From Burkholderia arboris (lineage in GTDB: Bacteria; Pseudomonadota; Gammaproteobacteria; Burkholderiales; Burkholderiaceae), in NCBI RefSeq assembly GCF_902499125.1, contig NZ_CABVPX010000021.1, positions 1 to 64,000 of the forward strand: a stretch of DNA of 64,000 nucleotides, in the 5' to 3' direction. A model generated the notes under the pieces. The model saw only the letters and a program-made list of their open reading frames with translations. It had not been told where the DNA came from and did not search any database. Below are positions 7,836 through 17,437 of this stretch, piece by piece; the stretch's first letter is position 1; each line of letters begins with the position of its first letter. Made by a program: the position numbers and the translations under genes.

Positions 7836-9719
7836 TCAGTGATCGGGCTTCGCCCACCAGGTCGACACGACCCAGCCCTCGGCCGAATAGTACAGCGGCA
7901 ACGTCTGCGGATAGGCCAGCGTGTGCCGGTACGCGATCCGGTGCGTCGTGCTGTACCACTGCGGCACCGCGTAATAGCCGTGCATCAGCACGCGGTCGAG
8001 CGCGTGCGTCGCGTCGAGCAGGTCTTCGCGCGTCTGCGCGGTGCCGAGCGCGTGCAGCAACGCGTCGACGGCCGGCGACTTCAACCCGATGAAGTTGTCG
8101 GAGCCCGGTTCGTCGGCGAACTTGCTCGCGTAACGCGAGTATTGTTCGGCACCCGGCACCTGCACGCCCGGCAAGCGGATCGTCGTCATGTCGTAGTCGA
8201 ACGCATCGAGGCGCTTCTGCAGCAGCGCGAAATCGGCCGTGCGAAAACGTGCGTCGATGCCGAGCTTCGCGAGATTGCGCTGATAGGCCGTTACGACACC
8301 TTCCATCGCGGCGCCCGAATCGTCGAGGATCTCGAACGTGAACGGTTCGCCCTTCGCGTTGCGCAGCGCACCGTCGCGATAGGTCCAGCCGGCCTGTGCG
8401 AGCAATGCGCGCGCCTTCAGCAGGTTCGCACGCAGCGAGCCCGGCGGGTTCGTGTCCGGTTGCGTGACCATCGGGCCGAACACGGCCGGGTCGAGCTGCG
8501 CGCGCAGCGGCTCGAGCAGCTTCAACTCGCCTTCACCCGGCGTACCGGTCGCCTGCAGGTCCGTGTCGGCGAAATAGCTGTCGAGGCGCGTGTACGCGCT
8601 ATAGAACAGCTGGCGGTTCAGCCATTCGAAGTCGAACGCGAGGTCGAGCGCCTGGCGCACGCGCACGTCGCGAAACAGCGGCCGGCGCAGGTTCATGAAG
8701 AAGCCCTGCATGCCGGCGCCGTTGTGCTGGCGGAATTCGCGCTTGACGAGCTCGCCGCTGTCGAAGCGCTTGCCGACGTCGCGCCGTGTCCAGTTGCGTG
8801 CGATGTACTCGACGAGCACGTCGTATTCGCCGGCCTTGAACGCCTCGAGCCGCGCGACGCCGTCGCCGTACAGCTTGTAGACGATCCGCGCGAAATTGTT
8901 GGTGCCGATCCGCACCGGCAGGTCGGCGCCCCAATACGCAGGATTGCGCCGGTAGGTGATCGTGCGGCCGTTGTCGTAACGCTCGATCAGGTACGGGCCG
9001 CTGCCGATCGGCTGCTCGAACGCGAGCTGGTCGAACGGGATGCGCGAGCCGTCCGCGCGCAAGCCCCACTTGCGCGAGAACACCGGCACGCCGCCGGCGA
9101 TCAGCGGCAGCTCGCGATTCGCGCTGCGGAACTCGAAACGCACGGTGGCCGGATCGACCACCACGGCCTTCGCGATCTCCGCGAAATATGCGCCGAACTG
9201 CGGCGCGGCCTGTTTGCTCTTCAGCGTATCGAATGAGAATTTGACGTCGTCGGCGGTGACGCGGTCGCCGTTCGAGAAGCGCGCGCGCGGATTCAGGTGG
9301 AACGTGACCGAACGGCGGTCGGGCGCGACGTCGATGTCGTCGGCGAGCAGCCCGTAGGCGGACGCCGGTTCGTCCGAACTCCCCGTCGCGAGGCTCTCGA
9401 ACAGGTTGTCGATGCCGGGTGCGGGATTGCCGCGCATCGTGAACGGATTGAACTTGTCGAACGACGTCAGCCGGTTCGGGTTCGCGAGCACGAGCGTGCC
9501 GCCCTTCGGCGCGTCGGGGTTGACGTAGTCGAAATGCTTGAAACCCGGCGGATACTTCGGCTCGCCGTACTGCGCGATCGCATAGGCCGCGTGTGCGGCC
9601 GGCGCGGCCAGCGCCGCGTACAGCGCAAACGCCGCAGCGACGCGGCCGGCGGCCCGTACGCCACGCTGCGCGCCGAGGCAGGCTCGCGCGGCGGCGGCCC
9701 GGGGCGAACCCTTCGTCAT
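7836..9719 (-). CDS. yejA: periplasmic peptide-binding protein (YejA type, SBP family 5)
   Basis: This extracellular solute-binding protein delivers peptides to YejB/YejE. It has 627 residues from the ATG at 9719. A long, alanine-rich signal peptide ends near PAAHAAYA. The mature protein starts with the YejA-type sequence YGEPKYPPGFKHFDYVNPDA and has a large family-5 fold. The frame extends 17 codons further upstream, but the MTKG start gives a normal basic n-region. It is the first gene of yejABEF. In relatives this uptake route gives sensitivity to peptide antibiotics; here the ligand is inferred only from family. Confidence 0.92.
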   Translation of the reverse strand: MTKGSPRAAAARACLGAQRGVRAAGRVAAAFALYAALAAPAAHAAYAIAQYGEPKYPPGFKHFDYVNPDAPKGGTLVLANPNRLTSFDKFNPFTMRGNPAPGIDNLFESLATGSSDEPASAYGLLADDIDVAPDRRSVTFHLNPRARFSNGDRVTADDVKFSFDTLKSKQAAPQFGAYFAEIAKAVVVDPATVRFEFRSANRELPLIAGGVPVFSRKWGLRADGSRIPFDQLAFEQPIGSGPYLIERYDNGRTITYRRNPAYWGADLPVRIGTNNFARIVYKLYGDGVARLEAFKAGEYDVLVEYIARNWTRRDVGKRFDSGELVKREFRQHNGAGMQGFFMNLRRPLFRDVRVRQALDLAFDFEWLNRQLFYSAYTRLDSYFADTDLQATGTPGEGELKLLEPLRAQLDPAVFGPMVTQPDTNPPGSLRANLLKARALLAQAGWTYRDGALRNAKGEPFTFEILDDSGAAMEGVVTAYQRNLAKLGIDARFRTADFALLQKRLDAFDYDMTTIRLPGVQVPGAEQYSRYASKFADEPGSDNFIGLKSPAVDALLHALGTAQTREDLLDATHALDRVLMHGYYAVPQWYSTTHRIAYRHTLAYPQTLPLYYSAEGWVVSTWWAKPDH

Positions 9720-9786
9720 AGAGGCCCTGTCGGTCGAATGGGGGATGTAACGTGGACCGATTCTACCCATTCAATCCGTCGGGCCA

Positions 9787-9815
9787 AAAGAAAACCGCCA
9801 CGCGGGCGGTTTTCT
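9787..9815 (-). terminator. rho-independent terminator of the small glycine/proline-rich protein gene
   Basis: AAAACCGCC and GGCGGTTTT form a 9-bp stem around a short loop, with a purine-rich flank on the left (T-rich on the minus strand). It lies just downstream of the gene at 9865-10218 and upstream of yejA. Confidence 0.75.
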
Positions 9816-9864
9816 CGTTGACCGGCAGTCGCGGCGCACGCGTCACGCGTGCGCGACGCGCCGA

Positions 9865-10218
9865 TCAGCGCCAGCCGTTGTGGCGGCCGTGATCCCAGTG
9901 ACCACGATCGTCGCCCCAGCCGCGACCATGGCGGCGATACCACTCGTCGCGGCCCCAGTAGCGGCGGCCGTCCCAGTAACGATCGCCGTGCCAGCCGATC
10001 ACGATCGTCGGCGCCGGCGCATAGGCCGGCGCATACACCGGCGCAGGCTGATAGACGACCGGCGGCGGGGGCGGCGGCGCATACACGGGTGCGGGCGCGA
10101 CGTAGACCGGGGCCGGCACGCCGACGTTGATCCCGACATTGACTCCCGCCATTGCTGCGCCCGACACGAGCAAGGCCGTCATACCGGTCAAGAGCGAGGC
10201 AACACGCAAAGTCTTCAT
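9865..10218 (-). CDS. small secreted proline-, glycine- and arginine-rich protein
   Basis: The 117-residue product has a signal peptide (residues 1-24, cleavage after AMA). It continues with GVNVGINVGVPAPVYV, a proline-rich stretch of PVYAP/PPPP repeats, and a basic tail rich in GRW, RYW and DRG. Such proteins are common and mostly uncharacterised in Burkholderia; the layout suggests an envelope-associated protein. The start at 10218 is supported by AGAGGA 6-11 nt upstream. It is transcribed divergently from the RND efflux operon, with which it shares the 295-bp spacer. No enzymatic motif is seen. Confidence 0.8.
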   Translation of the reverse strand: MKTLRVASLLTGMTALLVSGAAMAGVNVGINVGVPAPVYVAPAPVYAPPPPPPVVYQPAPVYAPAYAPAPTIVIGWHGDRYWDGRRYWGRDEWYRRHGRGWGDDRGHWDHGRHNGWR

Positions 10219-10380
10219 GGATTCCTCTTCTGGTTGTGTCATGTGTGATTCGACTATAACGGCAAGCCCCGTTTCCGCATATTTCAAGTTTGTAAGAACT
10301 GATGCGCCGCATCGCAACGGGAAGCTCGCGCTAACGTCTTGTAACAATCGGCGCCCGTTTGCCCTCTCCGCACCCATTCC

Positions 10381-10394
10381 TAAAACATCTTTCA
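10381..10394. promoter_or_regulatory. candidate response-regulator site upstream of the RND operon
   Basis: TAAAACATCTTTCA followed by TCC differs by three bases from the palindrome TGAAACTTGTTTCA found next to the response-regulator gene at 19.6 kb. It lies 120 bp upstream of the RND permease start. It is the weakest of the four sites. Confidence 0.35.
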
Positions 10395-10513
10395 TCCTGC
10401 CCCGCGCCCGGCGTTAAGCGGCGCCACGCACACTGCGCGAGCCGAATCGGGCTCCCGCCACGCTTCGGCACTTCGCTGACAGGCCGGCGCCCGCGCCGGC
10501 GGAGACCTCGCCG

Positions 10514-13500
10514 ATGCTGAAACTCGTCCGACTCGCGCTCGCGCGCCCCTATACGTTCATCGTCCTCGCGCTGCTGATCCTGATCGCGGGGCCGCTCGCG
10601 GCGCTGCGCACGCCGACCGACATCTTCCCCGACATCCGGATTCCGGTCATCAGCGTCGTATGGAACTACGCGGGCCTGCAGCCGGCCGACATGTCCGGGC
10701 GCATCGTCACCTATTACGAGCGCACGCTCGGCACGACGGTCAACGATGTCGCGCACATCGAGTCGCAATCGTTCCGCAGCTTCGGGATCGTCAAGATCTT
10801 CTTCCAGCCGAGCGTCGATATCCGCACCGCGACCGCGCAGGTCACGTCGATCTCGCAGACCGTGCTCAAGCAGATGCCGCCCGGCACCACGCCGCCGCAG
10901 ATCCTCAACTACAACGCGTCGACGGTGCCCGTGCTGCAACTCGCGCTGACGAGCGACACGCTGAACGAACAGCAGCTCGGCGACTACGCGACCAACGTGA
11001 TCCGGCCGCAGTTGCTGTCCGTCGCGGGTGTCGCGATTCCGTCGCCGTACGGCGGCAAGGTGCGCCAGGTGCAGATCGATCTCGATCCGCAGGCGCTGCA
11101 GGCCAAGGGGCTGTCCGCGCAGGATGTCGCGACCGCGCTCGCGCAGCAGAACCAGATCATTCCGGCCGGCACGCAGAAGATCGGCGGCTTCGAGTACAAC
11201 ATCCGCCTCAACGACAGCCCGCTGTCCATCGACCAGCTCAACGCGCTGCCGATCCGGACCGTCAACGGCGCGGTGATCTTCATGCGCGACGTCGCGCATG
11301 TACGCGACGGCTTTCCGCCGCAGGGCAACATCGTGCGCGTCGACGGCCGCCGCGCGGTGCTGATGAGCGTGCTGAAAAGCGGCTCGGCGTCGACGCTCGA
11401 CATCATCGCGGGCGTCAAGGCGCAGTTGCCGCGCATCGAGGCGACGCTGCCGCCGTCGCTCCGGCTCGTCGTGATGGGCGACCAGTCGGTGTTCGTCAAG
11501 GGCGCCGTGAGCGGCGTCGCGCGCGAAGGCCTGATCGCCGCCGCGCTCACGTCCGCGATGATCCTGCTGTTCCTCGGCAGTTGGCGCTCGACGCTGATCA
11601 TCGCCGCGTCCATTCCGCTCGCGGTACTGGCGGCGATCGCCGCGCTTGCCGCCGCGGGCGAGACGCTCAACGTGATGACGCTCGGCGGGCTCGCGCTCGC
11701 GGTCGGCATTCTGGTCGACGACGCGACCGTCACGATCGAAAACGTCAACTGGCATCTGGAACAGGGCAAGGACGTGCGCAGCGCGATCCTCGACGGTGCG
11801 TCGCAGATCGTCGCGCCGGCCTTCGTATCGCTGCTGTGCATCTGCATCGTGTTCGTGCCGATGCTGCTGCTCGACGGCGTCGCGCGCTTCCTGTTCGTGC
11901 CGATGGCCGAAGCCGTGATCTTCGCGATGATCGCGTCGTTCGTGCTGTCCCGCACGTTCGTACCGATGATGGCCCGTTACTTGCTGAAACCGCATGCCGC
12001 GCATCCGGTGGCCGTGCTCGCACCGCACGGCGCACCGTTCACGCCGCCGCGCGCACGCAATCCGCTCGTCGCGTTCCAGCAGGGTTTCGAGCGCCGCTTC
12101 GCCGCACTGCGCGCCGGCTACCGGGTCTTGCTCGGCCTCGCCCTCACCTGCCGCGCCCGCTTCGTCGTGTGGTTCCTCGCGGGGGTCGCCGTATCGTTCG
12201 CGCTGGTGCCGGGGCTCGGCCGCAATTTCTTCCCGTCGGTCGACTCCGGCGAGATCGTGATCCACGTGCGCGCACCGATCGGCACGCGCATCGAGGAAAC
12301 GGCCGCGCTGTTCGACCGCGTCGAGCGCACGGTGCGCGCGGTCGTGCCGCCGCATTCGCTCGCGAGCATCGTCGACAACATGGGGTTGCCCAATAGCGGG
12401 ATCAACCTCACGTACAGCAACAGCGGCACCATCGGCCCGCAGGACGGCGACATCCTCGTGTCGCTCACGGGCGACCACGCGCCGACGGCCGGCTACGTGA
12501 AGCAACTGCGCACCGAGCTGCCGCGTGCCTTTCCGGGCGTGACGTTCTCGTTCCTGCCCGCCGACATCGTGAGCCAGATCCTCAACTTCGGCGCACCGGC
12601 GCCGATCGACGTGCAGGTGACGGGCCCCGACCGGGCGGCCAACCGCGCGTATGCGACCGCGCTGTTGCGGCGCATACGCGCGGTGCCGGGCGTCGCCGAT
12701 GCGCGCGTGCAGCAGGCGTCGACCTATCCGCAGTTCACGGTGTCGGTCGACCGCGCGCGCGCCGCGCCGCTCGGCATCACCGAGCAGGACGTCACCAATG
12801 CGGTGGTCGCCAGCCTGTCCGGCACGAGCCAGGTGTCGCCGACCTACTGGCTCGATCCGCGCAACGGCGTGTCCTATCCGATCGTCGCGCAGACGCCGCA
12901 ATACCGGATGACGTCGCTGTCGGACCTGCGCGCGCTGCCCGTCACGGGCCGCACGGGCGCCCCGCAACTGCTCGGCGGTCTCGCGACGATCGTGCGCGGG
13001 CAGACCGACGCGGTCGTGTCGCACTACGACATCGCGCCGCTCTACGACATCTTCGCGACCACACAGGATCGCGATCTCGGCGCGGTCAGCGCCGACATCG
13101 AACGCGTGCTGCGCGCGAGCGCCGCCGATCTGCCGAAGGGATCGCGCGTGACCGTGCGCGGCCAGGTGCAGACGATGAACGGCGCATTCGGCGGGTTGCT
13201 CGCCGGCCTCGCCGGCGCGGTGCTGCTGATCTACCTGCTGATCGTCGTGAACTTCCATTCTTGGCGCGACGCGTTCGTGATCGTGAGCGGCCTGCCTGCC
13301 GCGCTCGCCGGCATCGTCTGGATGCTGTTCGTCACGCGCACGCCGCTGTCGGTGCCGGCGTTGACGGGCGCGATCCTGTGCATGGGGGTCGCGACCGCGA
13401 ACAGCATTCTCGTCGTCACCTTCGCGCGCGAACGGCTCGCGCACACCGCCGACGCGGCCGCCGCCGCGCTCGAGGCCGGCTTCACGCGCTTTCGGCCCGT

Positions 13501-13732
13501 GATGATGACCGCGCTCGCGATGATCATCGGCATGGCGCCGATGGCCCTCGGTCTCGGCGACGGCGGCGAACAGAATGCGCCGCTCGGCCGTGCGGTCATC
13601 GGCGGCCTGCTGTGCGCGACCGTCGCGACGCTGGTGTTCGTCCCCGTCGTGTTCAGCCTCGTCCACCGGCGCGATCGCGCGCCGCGCTCCGATTCCCTTT
13701 CCGTCACTCCGGGAGAACAGCATGTCCACTGA
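10514..13732 (+). CDS. RND-family efflux permease (AcrB/MdtB-like)
   Basis: This inner-membrane proton-driven efflux pump subunit has 1072 residues and the usual 12-helix, two-porter-domain design. The first helix begins near residue 12. The proton-relay aspartate pair is present in GILVDDATVTIENV (about residues 397-410). The TM10 lysine of AcrB (AKNAIL in that protein) aligns here with ATANSIL, so the classical lysine is absent. That places it outside the AcrB/MexB core group. It opens an operon in the order pump, adaptor, outer-membrane channel. Its end overlaps the adaptor start by 11 bp. The substrate is unknown. Confidence 0.92.
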   Translation: MLKLVRLALARPYTFIVLALLILIAGPLAALRTPTDIFPDIRIPVISVVWNYAGLQPADMSGRIVTYYERTLGTTVNDVAHIESQSFRSFGIVKIFFQPSVDIRTATAQVTSISQTVLKQMPPGTTPPQILNYNASTVPVLQLALTSDTLNEQQLGDYATNVIRPQLLSVAGVAIPSPYGGKVRQVQIDLDPQALQAKGLSAQDVATALAQQNQIIPAGTQKIGGFEYNIRLNDSPLSIDQLNALPIRTVNGAVIFMRDVAHVRDGFPPQGNIVRVDGRRAVLMSVLKSGSASTLDIIAGVKAQLPRIEATLPPSLRLVVMGDQSVFVKGAVSGVAREGLIAAALTSAMILLFLGSWRSTLIIAASIPLAVLAAIAALAAAGETLNVMTLGGLALAVGILVDDATVTIENVNWHLEQGKDVRSAILDGASQIVAPAFVSLLCICIVFVPMLLLDGVARFLFVPMAEAVIFAMIASFVLSRTFVPMMARYLLKPHAAHPVAVLAPHGAPFTPPRARNPLVAFQQGFERRFAALRAGYRVLLGLALTCRARFVVWFLAGVAVSFALVPGLGRNFFPSVDSGEIVIHVRAPIGTRIEETAALFDRVERTVRAVVPPHSLASIVDNMGLPNSGINLTYSNSGTIGPQDGDILVSLTGDHAPTAGYVKQLRTELPRAFPGVTFSFLPADIVSQILNFGAPAPIDVQVTGPDRAANRAYATALLRRIRAVPGVADARVQQASTYPQFTVSVDRARAAPLGITEQDVTNAVVASLSGTSQVSPTYWLDPRNGVSYPIVAQTPQYRMTSLSDLRALPVTGRTGAPQLLGGLATIVRGQTDAVVSHYDIAPLYDIFATTQDRDLGAVSADIERVLRASAADLPKGSRVTVRGQVQTMNGAFGGLLAGLAGAVLLIYLLIVVNFHSWRDAFVIVSGLPAALAGIVWMLFVTRTPLSVPALTGAILCMGVATANSILVVTFARERLAHTADAAAAALEAGFTRFRPVMMTALAMIIGMAPMALGLGDGGEQNAPLGRAVIGGLLCATVATLVFVPVVFSLVHRRDRAPRSDSLSVTPGEQHVH

Positions 13733-14897
13733 ATTCGAAGTCCGCCCCCCCGGCACGCCGCGCTATCTGAAGCCGCTCGCGATCGCAGGCGCCGTCGCCG
13801 CGCTCGCCGTCGCGGCCGCCGGTGTCTTCGCCCGCATGCATGACGCGCACGCGGTCGCCGCGTGGACTGCGCAGCAAGCGATCCCGACCGTCGCAACGGT
13901 CGCGCCGCAGCCGGCCGCGGCCGACGCACTCGTGCTGCCGGGCCGCCTCGACGCGTATGTCGACGCACCGATCTATGCACGCGTGCCGGGCTACCTGCAT
14001 GCGTGGTACGCGGACATCGGCGCGCATGTGAAGGCCGGCCAGCTGCTTGCGTCGATCGATACGCCCGATCTCGACCAGCAGTTGCAACAGGCCCGCGCGG
14101 ACCTGCAAAGCGCGAGCGCGAACGAACGGCTCGCCGCCATCACGGCCGCACGGTGGGCCGAGATGCTTGCGCAGGATTCCGTATCGCAGCAGGAGGCCGA
14201 CGAGAAGCGCAGCGATCTCGACGCGAAACGCGCGGCCGTCGCAGCGAGCACCGCCAACGTACGGCGGCTCGACGCGCTCGAATCGTTCAAGCGGCTCGCC
14301 GCGCCGTTCGACGGCATCGTGACGGCCCGCAAGACCGACGTCGGCGCGCTGATCGACGCGGGAAGCGGCAGCGGCGCCGAACTCTTCACCGTGTCGGATG
14401 CGCGGCGGCTGCGACTGTACGTCCACGTGCCGCAAGACGACGCGGCCGCGATCCGTGCGGGCATGCAGGTCGCGCTGACCGTGCCCGAGCGCCCCGGCAC
14501 GACGTTCAACGCAACGCTCGCGGATTCCGCGCAGTCGATCGACCCGGCTTCCGGCACGCTGCTCGCGCAGTTTTCGATCGCCAATCCGGCAGGCACGCTG
14601 TTTCCCGGCGAATACGCGCAGGTGCGGATCGCGATGCCCGGCGCCGCGCATGCGTTGACGATTCCGGCCAGCACGCTGATCTTCCGCCAAGACGGGTTGC
14701 AGGTCGCGGTGCTCGACGCGAACGGGCACGCCAGGTTGCGCAACGTGTCGATCGCGACCGACCTCGGCACGCGTGTCGAGATCGCATCCGGGCTCGCAGC
14801 CGGCGATCGCGTGATCGACAATCCGCCGGATTCGCTCGCCGATGGCGACCCCGTGCGCGCCGCCGGCACCGCGACGACGGAGCACGCGCATGGCTGA
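13722..14897 (+). CDS. RND efflux periplasmic adaptor (HlyD/AcrA family)
   Basis: This membrane fusion protein links the RND pump to the outer-membrane channel and has 391 residues. The start at 13722 is preferred because GGGAG lies upstream and the protein then begins with a cytoplasmic stretch and a single membrane anchor at about 18-38. Barrel-sandwich halves lie around PIYARVPGYLHAWYADIG and FDGIVTARKTDVGALID. They flank a helical hairpin (LQQARADLQSA to ANVRRLDAL), with beta-barrel and membrane-proximal domains after. It is anchored by a helix rather than lipidated. It overlaps the genes on both sides, indicating coupled translation. Confidence 0.92.
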   Translation: MSTEFEVRPPGTPRYLKPLAIAGAVAALAVAAAGVFARMHDAHAVAAWTAQQAIPTVATVAPQPAAADALVLPGRLDAYVDAPIYARVPGYLHAWYADIGAHVKAGQLLASIDTPDLDQQLQQARADLQSASANERLAAITAARWAEMLAQDSVSQQEADEKRSDLDAKRAAVAASTANVRRLDALESFKRLAAPFDGIVTARKTDVGALIDAGSGSGAELFTVSDARRLRLYVHVPQDDAAAIRAGMQVALTVPERPGTTFNATLADSAQSIDPASGTLLAQFSIANPAGTLFPGEYAQVRIAMPGAAHALTIPASTLIFRQDGLQVAVLDANGHARLRNVSIATDLGTRVEIASGLAAGDRVIDNPPDSLADGDPVRAAGTATTEHAHG

Positions 14898-16305
14898 CCG
14901 ACCGCTTGCTGCATTGTTGGGCAGTGTCGCGCTGCTTGCCGGCTGCTCGCTCGCACCGACCAGTCGCGCGCCGGATGTTCCGGTGCCGGCCGCGTTTCGC
15001 GAAACGGGCCCGTGGGTCGATGCCGCCCCGGCCGACCGGCTGCCTCGCGACGGCTGGTGGCGCGTGTATGGCGATGCGACGCTCGACCGGCTCGAACCGC
15101 TCGTCGCACGCGCGAATCCCGATCTCGCGGTCGCCGTCGCGCGGCATGACGAAGCTGCCGCGCTGTTCGACGCAGCGCATGCGGCATTGCTGCCGACCGT
15201 GGGCATCGATGCCGAACCCGACCGCGACCGGCAGTCGGCGCGCCGGCCGCTGCGCGGCAGCGGCCAGCCCGACGTCTACGAGTCGAACACGCTCGAAGCC
15301 GGCATCGGCTATGACGTCGATCTGTGGGGCAAGGTCCGCAACACGGTCGCGGCCGACCGCAACGAGGCGCAGGCGGCCGACGATGATCTCGCGTCGGTCC
15401 GGCTCAGTCTGCAGGCCAGCGTGGCCGGCACCTACTTCGACCTCGCGGGCCTCGACCGCGAAGCCGATACGCTCGCGCAAACGATCGATACGTACCGCCG
15501 CGCGTGGCAGCTGACGGTCAGCCGTCATCGAGGCGGCCTCGCATCGGGGCTCGACGTGTCGCGTGCGCAAACGCAACTCGCGCTCGCCCAGGCGCGCGCA
15601 TCCGACATCGCCGCGCGCCGCGCACTCGACGAACACGCGATCGCGGCGCTCGTCGGCGCATCCGCGTCGACGTTCACGCTGCCGCCCGTCGCGGCGCTGC
15701 CGGGCGTGCCGTCGATTCCGACCGGGCTCGCGTCGACGCTGCTCGAACGCCGGCCGGACGTCGCCGCCGCCGAACGCCGCGTCGCAGCCGCGAACGCACG
15801 CATCGGCGTCGCCCGCGCGGCCTATTTCCCCGACCTGTCGCTCGGCCTCGACGCCGGCTTCCAGAGCGATACGTTTTCGCCGTGGCTCGCCGCGCCGAAC
15901 GAGATCTGGTCGATCGGGCCACGCCTCGCGATGACGCTGTTCGACGGCGGCCTGCGTGCCGCGGGCGTACGCAAGGCACGTGCGCAGTTCGCCGAACAGG
16001 GCGCGCGCTATCGCGCCGTCGTGCTGCAGGCGTTCCGCGAAGTCGAGGACGATCTCGCGCTGCTGCATCGCCTCGGCGACGAATCGGACCAGGACGACGC
16101 CGCGCTCGTCGCGGCGCGACAGTCGCTTGCACTCGCGATGTCGCGCTATCGCGACGGTGCGGTCAGCTATCTCGACGTCGTCACGGCGCAGACGACCGAA
16201 CTCGATACGCAGATCGCGTCGCTCGATGCCGACGCGCGGCGCCTGCAGGCATCCGTCGGGCTCGTGCGCGCGCTCGGCGGCGGCTGGCACCGCGCGCATT
16301 CATGA
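14890..16305 (+). CDS. outer-membrane efflux lipoprotein (NodT/OprM family)
   Basis: This TolC-like channel completes the tripartite pump, with 471 residues. The start at 14890 gives an ATGGCTGA overlap with the adaptor stop and places a lipobox LLAGC near residue 20, so the mature protein is lipidated on the cysteine. The two OEP repeats follow, with long coiled helices and the typical TLFDGGLRAAGVRKARA segment in the second. The gene's stop codon lies inside a TGAA-N6-TTCA site that may belong to the next gene. Confidence 0.92.
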   Translation: MADRPLAALLGSVALLAGCSLAPTSRAPDVPVPAAFRETGPWVDAAPADRLPRDGWWRVYGDATLDRLEPLVARANPDLAVAVARHDEAAALFDAAHAALLPTVGIDAEPDRDRQSARRPLRGSGQPDVYESNTLEAGIGYDVDLWGKVRNTVAADRNEAQAADDDLASVRLSLQASVAGTYFDLAGLDREADTLAQTIDTYRRAWQLTVSRHRGGLASGLDVSRAQTQLALAQARASDIAARRALDEHAIAALVGASASTFTLPPVAALPGVPSIPTGLASTLLERRPDVAAAERRVAAANARIGVARAAYFPDLSLGLDAGFQSDTFSPWLAAPNEIWSIGPRLAMTLFDGGLRAAGVRKARAQFAEQGARYRAVVLQAFREVEDDLALLHRLGDESDQDDAALVAARQSLALAMSRYRDGAVSYLDVVTAQTTELDTQIASLDADARRLQASVGLVRALGGGWHRAHS

Positions 16306-16316
16306 ACGTTTCTTCA
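16303..16316. promoter_or_regulatory. candidate response-regulator site upstream of the small secreted protein gene
   Basis: TGAACGTTTCTTCA followed by TCGG has the same arrangement as the two sites beside the response-regulator gene at 19.6 kb. It begins at the stop codon of the NodT-family gene and lies 100 bp upstream of the ATG at 16416, which suggests a separate promoter for that gene. Confidence 0.4.
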
Positions 16317-16415
16317 TCGGCACGCCCGGCGCCTGCACTGACGCACCCGATAACGTGGTTCCTGCCGGCATCGCCCTCGCGGCACCGGCCACCGACACTT
16401 GAAAAGGACTCCGCC

Positions 16416-16679
16416 ATGAAGACCCTGATGTTCGCCACCCTTCTCTCTGCGCTCTGCGTCGCGCTGCCCGGCCGGGCCGGCGCGACGCCGCCCGGTGCGG
16501 CGACGGCATCGCAGACGCTCGCATCTACCGCGCCCGCGCCACTGCCGTCTCGACCGGCATGGAACTGGAACGCCTCGCCAGCCACGCCGCTGACACGTGC
16601 GCAGGTCTATCGTGAACTCGTCCACGCCGAACGCGACGGCCAGCTCGCGCAACTCGATCGCGAACTCTATTCGCACTGA
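16416..16679 (+). CDS. small secreted DUF4148-like protein, shortened
   Basis: This is an 87-residue secreted protein with a signal peptide ending near GRAGA (about residue 23). After a low-complexity Thr/Ala/Pro stretch comes LTRAQVYRELVHAERDGQL, the N-terminal half of the DUF4148 pattern found in many Burkholderia periplasmic proteins. The usual YYP segment is missing, so it is a short or degenerate member. AAAGGA about 10 nt upstream of the ATG supports the start. It lies after the RND operon and converges on the regulator operon at 16753-19515. A second DUF4148-like gene lies on the other side of that operon. Function unknown. Confidence 0.75.
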   Translation: MKTLMFATLLSALCVALPGRAGATPPGAATASQTLASTAPAPLPSRPAWNWNASPATPLTRAQVYRELVHAERDGQLAQLDRELYSH

Positions 16680-16752
16680 CTGTATGCAAGCGAGTGTGCC
16701 GTGCGGCGCGCGGCACCTCTGCGATACGGACGCGCGGCGCAATGCCGTCCCG

Positions 16753-17418
16753 TCATCCGCCCGCGTCGAACCGGAACCCGAATCGCGCGACCGTTTCGAT
16801 CCGCGCGGAGAACGCATGCGCGGCCAGCTTGCGCCGCAACCTCACGACCAGCGCATTGACCGTTTCGGGTTCGATGTCGGCATCGCCCCATGCGTAACGC
16901 AGCACGGCATCGCGCCCGACCGGCCGCCCCGCTTCGCGCAGCAGGCATTCGACGAGACGGAATTCCCGTGCGCTGAGCGCCAGCCGCCTGCCACGCTCCT
17001 CGAGTGCGCGCGTCGCCGTGTCGAGCCGGACCGATTCCCGCGTTTCGATCGCGCCCGTCCGGCGCCACAACGCGCGCAGCCGCTCGTGCAGCTCCACGAA
17101 CGAACACGGATGGGCAAGACACACGTCGCAGCCGGCCTGCAGCATCCGCGCACGCTGCGCGGGCGTTGCGCCGCTGACGATCGCGGCGATCGTCGCGCCG
17201 CCGGCCGATACGGCGAGTCGCGGCAATCCTGCGAGGATCGCCGGGTCGGCCGCCGCATCCGGTGCGGCAATCACGATGGCATCGAACCGGTCCTGGGTCG
17301 CCGCGAAGCAGCCGTCGCGCCATCCGTCGACGCGCTCGACGCCGTGCATGCTCTCGCGAAACGCCTTGTCGAGCCGCGCAGCCTCCGGCGTCGGCGGCGC
17401 AATCAGCAGGATGCGCAT
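16753..17418 (-). CDS. OmpR-family winged-helix regulator with a degenerate receiver domain
   Basis: The 221-residue product has a REC-like N-terminal half and an intact C-terminal winged-helix DNA-binding domain (LSAREFRLVECLLREAGRPV ... VNALVVRLRRKL). The receiver lacks the phosphorylation apparatus. The acidic pair is replaced by neutral residues in LLIAPPTPE, the phospho-acceptor region reads FDAIVIAAPDAAADP with no Asp at the expected spot, and the invariant lysine of the TKP motif is replaced by His in LAHPCSF. It should therefore act without phosphorylation, or by pairing with the neighbouring regulator (inference). It begins about 19 nt after the kinase gene ends, so it is the third gene of that operon. 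Confidence 0.85.
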   Translation of the reverse strand: MRILLIAPPTPEAARLDKAFRESMHGVERVDGWRDGCFAATQDRFDAIVIAAPDAAADPAILAGLPRLAVSAGGATIAAIVSGATPAQRARMLQAGCDVCLAHPCSFVELHERLRALWRRTGAIETRESVRLDTATRALEERGRRLALSAREFRLVECLLREAGRPVGRDAVLRYAWGDADIEPETVNALVVRLRRKLAAHAFSARIETVARFGFRFDAGG

Positions 17419-17437
17419 CGAGCGGTCTCCTGCGCCG

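Noticed and set aside
9720..9770. Longer N-terminus for the YejA-type protein
   Set aside because: The extra 17 residues precede a normal signal peptide and have no ribosome-binding site.
10331..13756. Very long minus-strand open frame (1141 codons) opposite the RND permease
   Set aside because: It is the antisense shadow of a GC-rich gene: Arg/His/Asp-rich composition, no domains, and the plus strand encodes a clear RND pump.
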